Positions 1 through 9,127 of a stretch of DNA of 64,000 nucleotides are shown in pieces. Source of the stretch: Frigoribacterium sp. CG_9.8 (GTDB lineage: Bacteria; Actinomycetota; Actinomycetes; Actinomycetales; Microbacteriaceae); NCBI RefSeq assembly GCF_015751965.1, contig NZ_JADOVH010000002.1, forward strand, positions 310,001 to 374,000, written 5' to 3'. A model generated the notes under the pieces. That model was not told where the DNA came from. It worked only from the letters and a program-made list of their open reading frames with translations, and did no database searches. Both the position numbers and the translations under genes were made by a program. The number at the start of each line of letters is the position of its first letter. Position 1 is the stretch's first letter.

Positions 1-2
1 CC

Positions 3-623
3 GGTTCAGACAGCGGGCTGTTCACCGATGCCGAAACTATCGAGCGCGGGCTGAGAGCGGCTACCGGCGACATCTCCCAGGTGACCGACGAGAAGCAACT
101 TGGTGTGGGAACCACCGTCACCGGCGTCGCACTCGCGCTGCAGGATGACGAGCCGTTCTGGATGGTTTTCAACGTCGGCGATTCGCGGGTCTACCGGTAT
201 GAAGGCGACGCCCTTCTGCAGGTCACCGTTGACCACTCGGTGGTGCAGGAGCTTGTCGATGCGGGCGTGATCCGGGCCGAAGACGCCGAAACTCATCCCG
301 ACAGCAACGTAATCACCCGCGCTGTTGGATTCAATATCGAGTCCATTCCGGACTACTGGGTGGTGCCGGTGAGCGAGGGCATCCGACTCCTGCTGTGTTC
401 GGATGGCCTGACGAAGGAGTTGGCTTCCGAGGACATCCGCCGGCATCTCGCCGCCGGTCTTCCCCCCGCGCAGACCGCGATCGCGCTGGTCGATGCCGCG
501 GTGGAGCGTGGCGGTCGCGATAACATCACCACTATCGTCATCGACGTACTCGAAAGCTCCGGCTTCGGTGAGCCCGAGAACACTGTGCCGCGCACCGCAC
601 CCATTCCAATCCAGACGGGTTAA
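3..623 (+). CDS. PP2C-family Ser/Thr protein phosphatase (5' end outside window)
   Basis: The reading frame is open from the window edge, so the N-terminus is missing; 206 residues are visible. PP2C motifs are present in order: the NVGDSR segment with metal-site Asp, a DHSVVQELVDAG segment, VITRAVG, LLLCSDGLT with the second metal-site Asp, and GGRDNIT near the C-terminus. The family is metal-dependent phosphoserine/phosphothreonine phosphatases that reverse Hanks-type kinases. The kinase gene begins 145 bp downstream on the same strand, so the two probably form a phosphatase/kinase pair controlling the following locus. No transmembrane segment is seen in the visible part, so it is probably cytoplasmic. 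Functional assignment is firm; the substrate is unknown. Confidence 0.9.
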   Translation, partial: GSDSGLFTDAETIERGLRAATGDISQVTDEKQLGVGTTVTGVALALQDDEPFWMVFNVGDSRVYRYEGDALLQVTVDHSVVQELVDAGVIRAEDAETHPDSNVITRAVGFNIESIPDYWVVPVSEGIRLLLCSDGLTKELASEDIRRHLAAGLPPAQTAIALVDAAVERGGRDNITTIVIDVLESSGFGEPENTVPRTAPIPIQTG

Positions 624-768
624 CCCCCCGAAAGAGGTACAGAAAAGGCCGATAATCGGCAGATTCCCTCAACTCCTGAGGGCGGAGCCACGTCTAAAAT
701 AAGCCAACGGGTTCGCGCGCACTACGAGTACCGACCGGCCATCATCCCGCGTCGGCGAAGGAGGAGAG

Positions 769-2214
769 ATGGCACGACGATTGCCCTCCTCACCTCCGGT
801 GCTGCCCGGATTTTCGACAATCCATGTACTTGGCTCCGGCGGCTTCGCCGACGTGTTCCTCTACGAACAGAACATGCCGCGCCGCCAAGTGGCCGTCAAG
901 GTCATGCTGAGCGAGGTCGTCAACGACCAGGTGCGGCGGATGTTTCAGGCCGAAGCAAATCTCATGGCCCAACTGAGCTCCCACCCCTCCATCCTCACCG
1001 TCTACCAGGCGAGCGTGTCATCCGATGGCCGGCCGTACCTCGTGATGGAGCTGTGCTCCTCCGTGCTGAGTGAGCGCTACCGGCGGGAACGGATCCCGGT
1101 GCCGGAAGTGCTGCGTATCGCGGTGAAAATCGGGAGCGCGATCGAGACCGCCCATCGAGCGGGAGTTTTACACCGCGACATCAAACCCTCCAACATCCTG
1201 CTCACCGCCTACGGACATCCGGTGCTCTCGGACTTTGGAATCGCCTCTACCCTCAGCGAGGCGGAGACGAACGAGTCGGTGGGACTGTCCATTCCCTGGT
1301 CGGCACCGGAAGTGCTGATGGACGAGACCCCTGGCAGCATCGCTTCCGAGGTCTGGTCATTCGCCGCGACGGTCTATTCGCTGCTCGCCGGGCGTTCGCC
1401 GTTCGAGATCCCGGGAGAGTCGAACAAGTCCGCTGATCTCAGTTCACGCATCGACCGGGCCCGACTGAAGCCGACCGGTCGACTCGACGTGCCGCCGGGT
1501 CTCGAGGCAGTGCTGGCGCGAGCCATGGCCCGCATGCCGGAGAAACGGCCGGCGAGCATCCTCGAACTGGTGCGCGAGTTGCAGGCGATCGAGACGCAAC
1601 TGGGAGTGCCCCAGACGCCGATCGAGGTGGCAATGGACGACTGGGCTCTGGCTACAGTCTCCGACTTCGAGGATCGCACGCTCATCCGTGGCATCGACGG
1701 TGGTCTGCCCACCGCTCGCGGCCGACGTCGACGCCGGGCAGCGAGCGCGGCGCAGGCGCCGGTCACCGCGATGATCCGCCAGAGCACCAGCGGGCAGAAC
1801 AGTCGGAACAGAGGCATGCCCCAGAGCAGTGGCACCCGCCCGGGCCGACGGCCGCGGGGCCTGCGAGCAGGCACCTGGGTGCTCATTGTCGGCACCGTAG
1901 TCGTGATCGGTCTCGGGGTGGGCGCGATTCTTGTGCTCGTTCGCGCGAACTCGGATGGCATCCCGCAGGTCACGGATATCGTGGCGGAGCCCGGCGCGAA
2001 CGTGATCAAGTTCAGTTGGACCAACCCGGGGCTCACGACCGACGATGCATACCAGGTGACCACCGGCGATGGGCGAACAGCGCTTCAGAGCTCGACCGAC
2101 TACCTGGCACAGGATGCGCAGGCCGGGGATCGGGTCTGCATTACGGTAGCGGTGAACCGCCAGGGTAAAACCGGTCCTCCGAGTGCCCAGAAATGCGTCG
2201 TCTCCGGGGGGTGA
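769..2214 (+). CDS. Hanks-type Ser/Thr protein kinase with C-terminal FN3-like ectodomain
   Basis: 481 residues; ATG preceded by a strong AAGGAGGAG ribosome site. The kinase domain (about 15-275) has the glycine loop GSGGFADV, the ATP-binding Lys44 in VAVKV, HRD at 135-137 with Lys139 and Asn142, DFG at 155-157 and an APE-like segment. A basic Ser/Arg-rich linker leads to one transmembrane helix (about 366-390), then an extracellular FN3-like domain of about 90 residues with two Cys. This is PknB-like topology, but the sensor is FN3-like rather than PASTA. It is the kinase of a PFNA-type cluster; likely targets are the FHA protein and membrane partners encoded downstream. The next gene starts at or before this stop, so they are probably co-transcribed. 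Confidence 0.93.
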   Translation: MARRLPSSPPVLPGFSTIHVLGSGGFADVFLYEQNMPRRQVAVKVMLSEVVNDQVRRMFQAEANLMAQLSSHPSILTVYQASVSSDGRPYLVMELCSSVLSERYRRERIPVPEVLRIAVKIGSAIETAHRAGVLHRDIKPSNILLTAYGHPVLSDFGIASTLSEAETNESVGLSIPWSAPEVLMDETPGSIASEVWSFAATVYSLLAGRSPFEIPGESNKSADLSSRIDRARLKPTGRLDVPPGLEAVLARAMARMPEKRPASILELVRELQAIETQLGVPQTPIEVAMDDWALATVSDFEDRTLIRGIDGGLPTARGRRRRRAASAAQAPVTAMIRQSTSGQNSRNRGMPQSSGTRPGRRPRGLRAGTWVLIVGTVVVIGLGVGAILVLVRANSDGIPQVTDIVAEPGANVIKFSWTNPGLTTDDAYQVTTGDGRTALQSSTDYLAQDAQAGDRVCITVAVNRQGKTGPPSAQKCVVSGG

Positions 2215-2224
2215 CAACAGCTCG

Positions 2225-5200
2225 ATGACCTTCAGAAACTGGCTTTCCGGCCACCGCTCACTCGTCGCGACCGCGACGAGTGGATCGGTGATCGCGGCCC
2301 TCATTGCGACCATCGCGGTCGTATCCACCGGCTACACCGCGCAGCGCCTCGATCTCAATGACGGCTCCGTATGGGTCGCGAACGGCAATTCCCAGGTGAT
2401 CGGCCGTGCCAACACGCAGGTACTCGCGCTCAACACAGTGGTGGCGTCGACCGGAGCCGACATCCAGACAATCCAGCGCGGCACGACCGTTCTGCTGTTC
2501 GACCGCACCGACAGCACGGTAGATATCGTCGATCCGGCTACCTCGAAAGTGCTCGACAGCGTGCCACTCCCGCCGCAGGATCCCCAGCTTTGGCTTGCCG
2601 GGGACAACATCGTGATCGCAGCCGGCGGCACTGGCCAGGTCTGGATTGTGCCGCTCGCGCAGCTTCCCACCTTCAATGCCCAGTCGCCGGCAACACTCAG
2701 TCTCGGGGCGAACACCGTGACCAGCGTGACGCCAGAGGGGATGCTGTTCGGCTACTCGGCCGACGCCCGACAGGTCTATCGGCTGGATGCTGCGCACTCC
2801 ACTACCGTCGCGGAGTCAGCCCGCGCTCGCCTCGGGGGAACGCGACGGGACGTCTCGATCACCTCGGTCGGTGGCAGCTGGGTGCTCTTCGACGCGGTAA
2901 GCCGCACGATCCTCACGGCGAATGGCACCGTCGACCTCTCCAGGCAGATTCCTGCGGGATCCGCTGCGGTGCTGCAGCAGGCGTCGACCGCGGGGGAGTC
3001 GGTGCTGATCGCCTCGTCAACGGCGCTCCTGCGCGTACCTCTGGCGGGGGGACGTGCCGTGGTGCTGACCGAAGGCCAGGGGGGAATCCCCGCCGCCCCA
3101 CGGGTGATGGGGGGCTGTTTCTTCGCTGCGTGGTCGGTCGGTTCGGCGTGGCGGCAGTGTGGTGGCGAGGCAGTCACGCTGCCTCTCGAGTCGGTGCCGG
3201 CATCCGCCTCCGGGCTGAGGTTCGTATCGAATGCAGACCGGCTGGTGCTGAGCGATCCACGCGGTGGTGGCGTCTGGGCGGTGCAGCGCTCCGGAGAGCT
3301 CATCGACAACTGGGCCGATCTGATTCCCCCGCGCACGGATCAGAAAAAGGTTGAGCAGAACATTCAGAACACCCCACCCGATTATGAGAAGACCCAGGTG
3401 CCGCCGGTCGCCATGGATGACTCATTCGGCGCCCGCCCGGGGCGCACGAGTCTGCTGCCGCTGCTCCTGAACGACTACGACGCCAATGGTGATGTGCTCG
3501 TGATCTCGGATGTCACGGCGATCGATGAATCGGTCGGACGCGTGGATCTGATCAACGACGGCCAGCAGGCGCAGATTACTCTGAGTCCCTCGGCACGCGG
3601 CACGCTGAAATTCGGCTATTCGATCAGTGACGGACGCGGTGGCACAGCAAGTGCCACGGTGACGGTGACGGTGCGGCTTCCGACCGAGAATTCTCCGCCC
3701 GCGCAGGTGCGCCGCACCACGACCGTCGTGGCTGCAGGCGGTCGCGTCACGCAGTCAGTGCTCGGTGACTGGGTCGACCCCGACGGGGATCCCATTTATC
3801 TCGACTCCGCCGCAACTGCGGCTCCCGACACGGTGAGCTACAAACCGGAGGGCACTGTCGTCTTCACTGCTGCCGGAACTGCGACGGGACTGCGCACGGT
3901 GGCACTGGTGGTCTCGGACGGCACAGCGAGCGGCACCGGCGAGCTATCGGTCACTGTGGCGGCAGTCGGTTCAGTGCCGATCTACGCCGATCCATACGTC
4001 AAGCTGGCCTATGCCGGCCAGGAGGTCACGCTTTCCCCCCTCGACCATGTGCGGGGCGGATCGGGAACTATTCGACTCGCCAGTGTGCCGGCCAAGAGTG
4101 GTGTCACGGTCACCCCGAGCCTCGAGGCTGGCACCTTCCGCTTCCTGAGTGAGCAGGTGGGAACGCACTACATCGATTACATCGTCAACGACGGTAACCA
4201 GACTGCCAATGGTGTGGTGCGCATCGACGTCGCGGCACCGCCGGACGTGAATACCAAGCCCATCACCATCCCGAAGAATATCTTCATACAGTCGCTCGGA
4301 GTCAAGACCATCGACGTGGCATCCACCGATCGGGATCCGGCCGGTGGCGTACTTGTGGTGACCGGGCTCTACAATCTCGCGCCGAGCGCCGGGGTGACCG
4401 CCGAAGTGATCGACCAACGGTCAATCCGCGTCACGCTCACTGCGCCCCTGGTCTCCGGGCCGGTCACCTTCAACTACCGCATCACCAACGGTCTTGCCGA
4501 AGCAGAGGGCGTGGTGAACGTCGTAGAGATTCCCCGGCCGACCCGCCTCCAGCCGCCGGTCGCCAACGATGACAGCGCGACGGTGCGCGTCGGCGATGCC
4601 ATCGACATCCCGGTGCTCGACAATGATGTGCAACCGAACGGCGAGGCACTGACTCTCAATCCGAAGTTGCCGACGGCCCTCGGGGGTGGGTCCGGCCTGT
4701 TGTTCGCGTCGGGCAACGTGCTTCGCTACCTCGCACCACAGAAGACCGGTGATTTCACCGCGATCTATGAGATCTCCGATTCCAGTGGCCAGGTCGCGCA
4801 AGCGCAGGTGAAGATCTCAGTGCGCGAGGCGGTGCTTGCCACCAACAATCCACCGGTGCCCCAGACTGTGACCGCTCGTGTGATCGCGGGTGAGAAGGTG
4901 CGTATCTCGATCCCGCTCACCGGCATCGATCCCGACGGTGATTCCGTGCAGCTGCTCGGGCAGGCGACAAACCCGACGAAGGGATCGGTCACCGGGGTGG
5001 GGACCGACTACCTCGACTTCCTGGCCGGCGACTACTCGGCCGGCACTGACACCTTCAGCTACACGGTGATCGACGCGCTCGGTGCGCGGGCAACCGGCAT
5101 CGTGAGGGTCGGCATCAGCGCGAAGCTGAAGGCGGCCCGCAATCCGGTTGCGGTTTCGGATCAAGTGCTGATCCGGCCGGGTGGAACGGTATCGGTGCAG

Positions 5201-8119
5201 CCCCTTGCCAACGACTCCGACCCGGACGGTGGCACCCTCAGGATCATGACGCTCGAGCCGAACTCGAAGGACATCGTCGCGCGCATCGAGGGTGACATCG
5301 TGAAGGTGACCCCGCCGACGAAGCCGGGCAGCTATGGCCTCGTCTACACGATCGAGAACTCATTCGGTGGAACCAGTTCCGCCTTCATCACGGTCATCGT
5401 CAGCGCGGATGCCCCGCGCTCCTTCCCGGTGGTCCGCGACACCGTTCTCACGCTGTCTGACGTGCTCGGCCGTGACTCGCTCGACGTCAACGTGTTGAAG
5501 AACGTGTTTTTTGCCGACGGTAATGTCTCGACCCTCGGGGTGTCGGTTCTGCCCGGCTATTCCAGTGCCGCGAGTGTGACATCCACCAAACGCATCCAGG
5601 TGTCCGTGCAGAACAAGAGTCAAATCATCCCCTTCTCGGTCGCGAACCCGGATGACGCAACTGTGGTCTCCTACGCATTCGTCTGGGTGCCCGGGCTCAA
5701 TGATGCTCTGCCGCAGCTGAACCGCAGGGCGCCGCCACTCACGGTGGTCAGTGAGTCGACCCTCACAATCGACCTCGCTGCCTACGTACTCGCGGTCGGT
5801 GGAAAGCAAGTGCGTCTCACCGGCTCGACCAACGTGCAAGCCACCCACTCCGACGGCGCTACTCTCGTCGCCGACGACCACACCCTGCGCTTCACCTCTG
5901 CCGACAAGTACTTTGGACCGGCATCGATCTCATTCGAGGTGACCGACGGTGCCTCGGTGACGGATCCGGGTGGCCGGAGGGCCACTCTCGTGCTGCCGAT
6001 CACCGTGACTCCGCGGCAGAATCAGCCGCCGGCATTTGTCGGGGGCGTCATCGACTTCGAACCCGGTTCGTCGAAGGAAATCGACCTGCTCAAGCTCACC
6101 AACTATCCCTACCCGAAAGATCTGGCTGAGCTGAGCTACTCCGTTCTCAGCCCGTTTCCCGAGGGATTCAGCTACACGCTCACCGGGCAGAAGCTTGTAC
6201 TGCGAGCGAACGAAGATGCGGTGAGGGGGTCATCAGTTGACATCCTGCTCGGAGTGCGGGACGCGACGACTACCGGCCTGCAGGGACAGATCCAGCTGAA
6301 CACTGTGGCCTCCAGCCGTCCGCTTGCCCGACCGGCACCGGACTCCATCGTCGCGGCGCGCGGGCAGACCACGACAGTAGATGTGCTGGCCAATGACGAG
6401 GTCACCAACCCGTTCCCCGAGACCCCGCTGCAGGTGCGTGCTATCCGTGGGCTCGACGGCGGGTCGATCCCCACTGGCCTCACGATCTCACCGAGCTCGG
6501 ACAATCGCCGACTCACGGTCAGCGCGTCATTCTCCGTCCTGCCCGTCGATACCACCCTGCAGTACCAGGTGGCCGATGCGACGGGCGATCCCGACCGCTA
6601 CGTCTGGGGTGTGATCACGGTCTCGGTGCAGGACAAACCCGATCCGGTTACTGCCCTCACGGTGTCGTCTTTTGGGGATCGGGTGCTCACCGTGCGGTGG
6701 AATCCCGGAGTGTCGAATAACTCTGCCATCACCGGCTACGACGTCATCATGACCTCTTCGACCGGCAGTGTGATTTCGACCGCACCTTGTGCTGTCGCGG
6801 TCTGTGATGTCATCACGCCGGGCAACGGGCCAGCTAACGGGGTGCGTCTCGCCGTCCGGGCGATCAACGCGATCGGTCCCTCGGATGCGACGGGCTTCGG
6901 CGCCACCGTCTGGTCAGATATTATTCCCCCTGCGCCGACCGGACTCGAAACGAGTCCGCTCAATGGGGGGCTCCGGATCAGCTGGAATTCGGTGAGCACA
7001 GCAGTAGGGGGCAGTGCGGTGAACAATTACCGACTGGTGGTGGGAGGAATGACACGCGACATCGATCCCTCGGTCTGCGGCGGTGGTACCTGCTCCACCG
7101 ACGTCTTCGGCCTGACCAACGGACAGACTGTGTCGGTGTCGTTGAGCGCCCGTAACGCGGCCTACACCGCTCTTGCGACCTGGAATTCGGCAAGCACGAA
7201 CGGCACACCGGCTGGGCCGCCGGTGTCGATCTCTGCGCCAACGGCCACCGCCACCGACAGTTCGATCACCGTGACATTCGACGGTGCCTTTGCCGATAAC
7301 GGCCGGTCGATCAGCGGCTATCGTGTGATTGCGTACACCAATCGCAACTCGCCTCCGACCTGTGCAGCTCCGAATCCGTCCGGGTCAGTTCTCCAGTCGG
7401 TTGGCACGTCGACGGCTGCCACCTTCTCCGGACTCTCCAGCGAATCGGGCTACTCGATCATCGTGCTCGCAACCAACAGCATCGGCTGCAGCCCGAGCCC
7501 CGCGGTGTCCGCGCACACCAGTCCGGGAATGCTGACAGCGATTTCCACGAGTGGTCCAAATAGAGCCGGGGCGACCTTCGACTATGCGCTCACCGGCGCA
7601 ACGGTCAGCTCCCGAACCGCGGGTGACTACACCTTTTACTACCGTCTGCAGGGCGATACTGTGCCGGCGACCCAGTATGGACCGGTCGCCATCGGTGCGC
7701 TGCTCACCGCCGAGGGCCGGCAGTATGGCCACGCGATCTCGGTCGAGCTTCGGGCCTGCCGCAACTTTGCGGATGCCGGGGAGATCTGTCAACAGAACTG
7801 GTCAGCATCCTTCGTCGTGGGAACCCCGGTAGATCCACGCATCGGGCCAGTCAGCTTCACCCCGCTGGAGGCGGCAACTGCAAACAATTCGAGCGGCACC
7901 TTCACCTGGCCGAGTTGGACTTCGGCAAGCTACGAGGGCATCCAATATTCCTGTGGCGCGGGCGCAAACGACACGCTTGTACCTGGCAACACCAGCCAGG
8001 GTGGCCAGTGCGTCGCGGTTGTCAACAGCGGACAGGATCCCGTACTCACGATCGTGGTGACCGCCAATGGCGGGCGCACCTACACGATCCAGTACGACAG
8101 GAACGGTAATGTCCGATAG
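2225..8119 (+). CDS. giant membrane-anchored Ig-like/FN3 repeat surface protein
   Basis: About 1,964 residues from ATG 2225; a GTG at 2183 would add 14 residues and overlap the kinase gene. I prefer 2225 because GGGGGGTG precedes it. There is one N-terminal transmembrane segment (about 14-36). A repetitive beta-rich region (about 45-380) could be a beta-propeller. Next come many tandem bacterial Ig-like/cadherin-like repeats (about 390-1470), marked by PPVAxDDS starts and LLNDYDxNGD or LANDSDPDGG motifs. Three or more FN3 modules follow (about 1470-1765), with Cys pairs, and then an unassigned Cys-containing tail. It matches the FN3 gene of PFNA clusters and is probably an extracellular adhesin, scaffold or sensor. 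No LPXTG sorting signal is visible. Ligand unknown. Confidence 0.88.
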   Translation: MTFRNWLSGHRSLVATATSGSVIAALIATIAVVSTGYTAQRLDLNDGSVWVANGNSQVIGRANTQVLALNTVVASTGADIQTIQRGTTVLLFDRTDSTVDIVDPATSKVLDSVPLPPQDPQLWLAGDNIVIAAGGTGQVWIVPLAQLPTFNAQSPATLSLGANTVTSVTPEGMLFGYSADARQVYRLDAAHSTTVAESARARLGGTRRDVSITSVGGSWVLFDAVSRTILTANGTVDLSRQIPAGSAAVLQQASTAGESVLIASSTALLRVPLAGGRAVVLTEGQGGIPAAPRVMGGCFFAAWSVGSAWRQCGGEAVTLPLESVPASASGLRFVSNADRLVLSDPRGGGVWAVQRSGELIDNWADLIPPRTDQKKVEQNIQNTPPDYEKTQVPPVAMDDSFGARPGRTSLLPLLLNDYDANGDVLVISDVTAIDESVGRVDLINDGQQAQITLSPSARGTLKFGYSISDGRGGTASATVTVTVRLPTENSPPAQVRRTTTVVAAGGRVTQSVLGDWVDPDGDPIYLDSAATAAPDTVSYKPEGTVVFTAAGTATGLRTVALVVSDGTASGTGELSVTVAAVGSVPIYADPYVKLAYAGQEVTLSPLDHVRGGSGTIRLASVPAKSGVTVTPSLEAGTFRFLSEQVGTHYIDYIVNDGNQTANGVVRIDVAAPPDVNTKPITIPKNIFIQSLGVKTIDVASTDRDPAGGVLVVTGLYNLAPSAGVTAEVIDQRSIRVTLTAPLVSGPVTFNYRITNGLAEAEGVVNVVEIPRPTRLQPPVANDDSATVRVGDAIDIPVLDNDVQPNGEALTLNPKLPTALGGGSGLLFASGNVLRYLAPQKTGDFTAIYEISDSSGQVAQAQVKISVREAVLATNNPPVPQTVTARVIAGEKVRISIPLTGIDPDGDSVQLLGQATNPTKGSVTGVGTDYLDFLAGDYSAGTDTFSYTVIDALGARATGIVRVGISAKLKAARNPVAVSDQVLIRPGGTVSVQPLANDSDPDGGTLRIMTLEPNSKDIVARIEGDIVKVTPPTKPGSYGLVYTIENSFGGTSSAFITVIVSADAPRSFPVVRDTVLTLSDVLGRDSLDVNVLKNVFFADGNVSTLGVSVLPGYSSAASVTSTKRIQVSVQNKSQIIPFSVANPDDATVVSYAFVWVPGLNDALPQLNRRAPPLTVVSESTLTIDLAAYVLAVGGKQVRLTGSTNVQATHSDGATLVADDHTLRFTSADKYFGPASISFEVTDGASVTDPGGRRATLVLPITVTPRQNQPPAFVGGVIDFEPGSSKEIDLLKLTNYPYPKDLAELSYSVLSPFPEGFSYTLTGQKLVLRANEDAVRGSSVDILLGVRDATTTGLQGQIQLNTVASSRPLARPAPDSIVAARGQTTTVDVLANDEVTNPFPETPLQVRAIRGLDGGSIPTGLTISPSSDNRRLTVSASFSVLPVDTTLQYQVADATGDPDRYVWGVITVSVQDKPDPVTALTVSSFGDRVLTVRWNPGVSNNSAITGYDVIMTSSTGSVISTAPCAVAVCDVITPGNGPANGVRLAVRAINAIGPSDATGFGATVWSDIIPPAPTGLETSPLNGGLRISWNSVSTAVGGSAVNNYRLVVGGMTRDIDPSVCGGGTCSTDVFGLTNGQTVSVSLSARNAAYTALATWNSASTNGTPAGPPVSISAPTATATDSSITVTFDGAFADNGRSISGYRVIAYTNRNSPPTCAAPNPSGSVLQSVGTSTAATFSGLSSESGYSIIVLATNSIGCSPSPAVSAHTSPGMLTAISTSGPNRAGATFDYALTGATVSSRTAGDYTFYYRLQGDTVPATQYGPVAIGALLTAEGRQYGHAISVELRACRNFADAGEICQQNWSASFVVGTPVDPRIGPVSFTPLEAATANNSSGTFTWPSWTSASYEGIQYSCGAGANDTLVPGNTSQGGQCVAVVNSGQDPVLTIVVTANGGRTYTIQYDRNGNVR

Positions 8120-8155
8120 CGTGCGGAGACCCCCGCTGAACCGAGAGGCACCGGT

Positions 8156-9127
8156 ATGACAATGACACCCGAGCAGGCGGTCTGGTTCTCCGACATTTTC
8201 AATCGACTTGTCGCGAATGTCGACCAGGTGCTGCTCGGCAAGACTTTCGTCATCCGGCTGTCGTTCACCGCGCTACTGAGCGAGGGGCACCTGCTCCTCG
8301 AGGACTTTCCCGGTACCGGTAAGACCTCCCTTGCGCGCGCCATCGCGCAGAGCGTGAAGGGGGCATCGAGCCGCATCCAATTCACCCCCGATCTGCTCCC
8401 CGGCGATATCACCGGGGTGAGTATCTATGACCAGGGGGTTGGTGAGTTCGAGTTCCACCGTGGCCCGATCTTCGCCAACATCGTGCTCGCGGATGAAATC
8501 AACCGGGCAAGCCCGAAGACCCAGTCCGCACTGCTCGAAGTGATGGAGGAGGGCCGCGTCACCGTGGACGGGATCTCCCATGATGTCGGAGCGCCATTTA
8601 TGGTCATCGCAACGCAAAACCCCATCGAGCAGGCGGGCACCTACCGGCTCCCGGAGGCCCAACTCGACCGGTTCATCATGAAGACGTCGATCGGGTATCC
8701 CGACCATGCCTCGACCGTGCGCATCCTCGAGGGCTCCGACGTGAAGGCACACGATACGATCCTGCCCCCGATTGCCACTGACGAAGTGATCGTGGAGATG
8801 GGCGCCCTTGCGCGCACGGTGCACGTGGATGCCAGCATCAACGACTACGTTTCGCGACTCGTGGAGGCAACCCGCTCGGCAACCGAGGTGCGACTCGGTG
8901 CGAGTGTGCGCGGGGCTCTCGCGCTCATCCGTACCGCTAAGACGCGCGCTGCGTCAAACGGACGTCACTACGTGATTCCGGATGACATCAAGGCACTCGC
9001 GGAACCGGTGCTCGCACACCGCCTTGTGCTCGATCCCGAAGCAGAGTTCGACGGAATCACCGCCTCGAGTATCGTGAGCCAGCTACTGATCGAAACCCCA
9101 CCCCCCAGTGACCGGCAGGCAGTGTGA
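8156..9127 (+). CDS. MoxR-family AAA+ ATPase
   Basis: 323 residues. Walker A is FPGTGKTS, Walker B is LADEINR followed by the family-typical SPKTQSALLEVMEE, and sensor-1 is ATQNPIEQAGTYRLPEAQLDRF. MoxR ATPases act as chaperones that assemble or activate partner complexes and are nearly always next to a DUF58 gene, as here. The stop overlaps the DUF58 start by four bases (GTGA), which indicates translational coupling. The start could be ATG 8156 or ATG 8162; neither has a strong Shine-Dalgarno. The client here is unknown; by position it may be the surface protein or the secretion-like ATPase. Confidence 0.95.
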   Translation: MTMTPEQAVWFSDIFNRLVANVDQVLLGKTFVIRLSFTALLSEGHLLLEDFPGTGKTSLARAIAQSVKGASSRIQFTPDLLPGDITGVSIYDQGVGEFEFHRGPIFANIVLADEINRASPKTQSALLEVMEEGRVTVDGISHDVGAPFMVIATQNPIEQAGTYRLPEAQLDRFIMKTSIGYPDHASTVRILEGSDVKAHDTILPPIATDEVIVEMGALARTVHVDASINDYVSRLVEATRSATEVRLGASVRGALALIRTAKTRAASNGRHYVIPDDIKALAEPVLAHRLVLDPEAEFDGITASSIVSQLLIETPPPSDRQAV

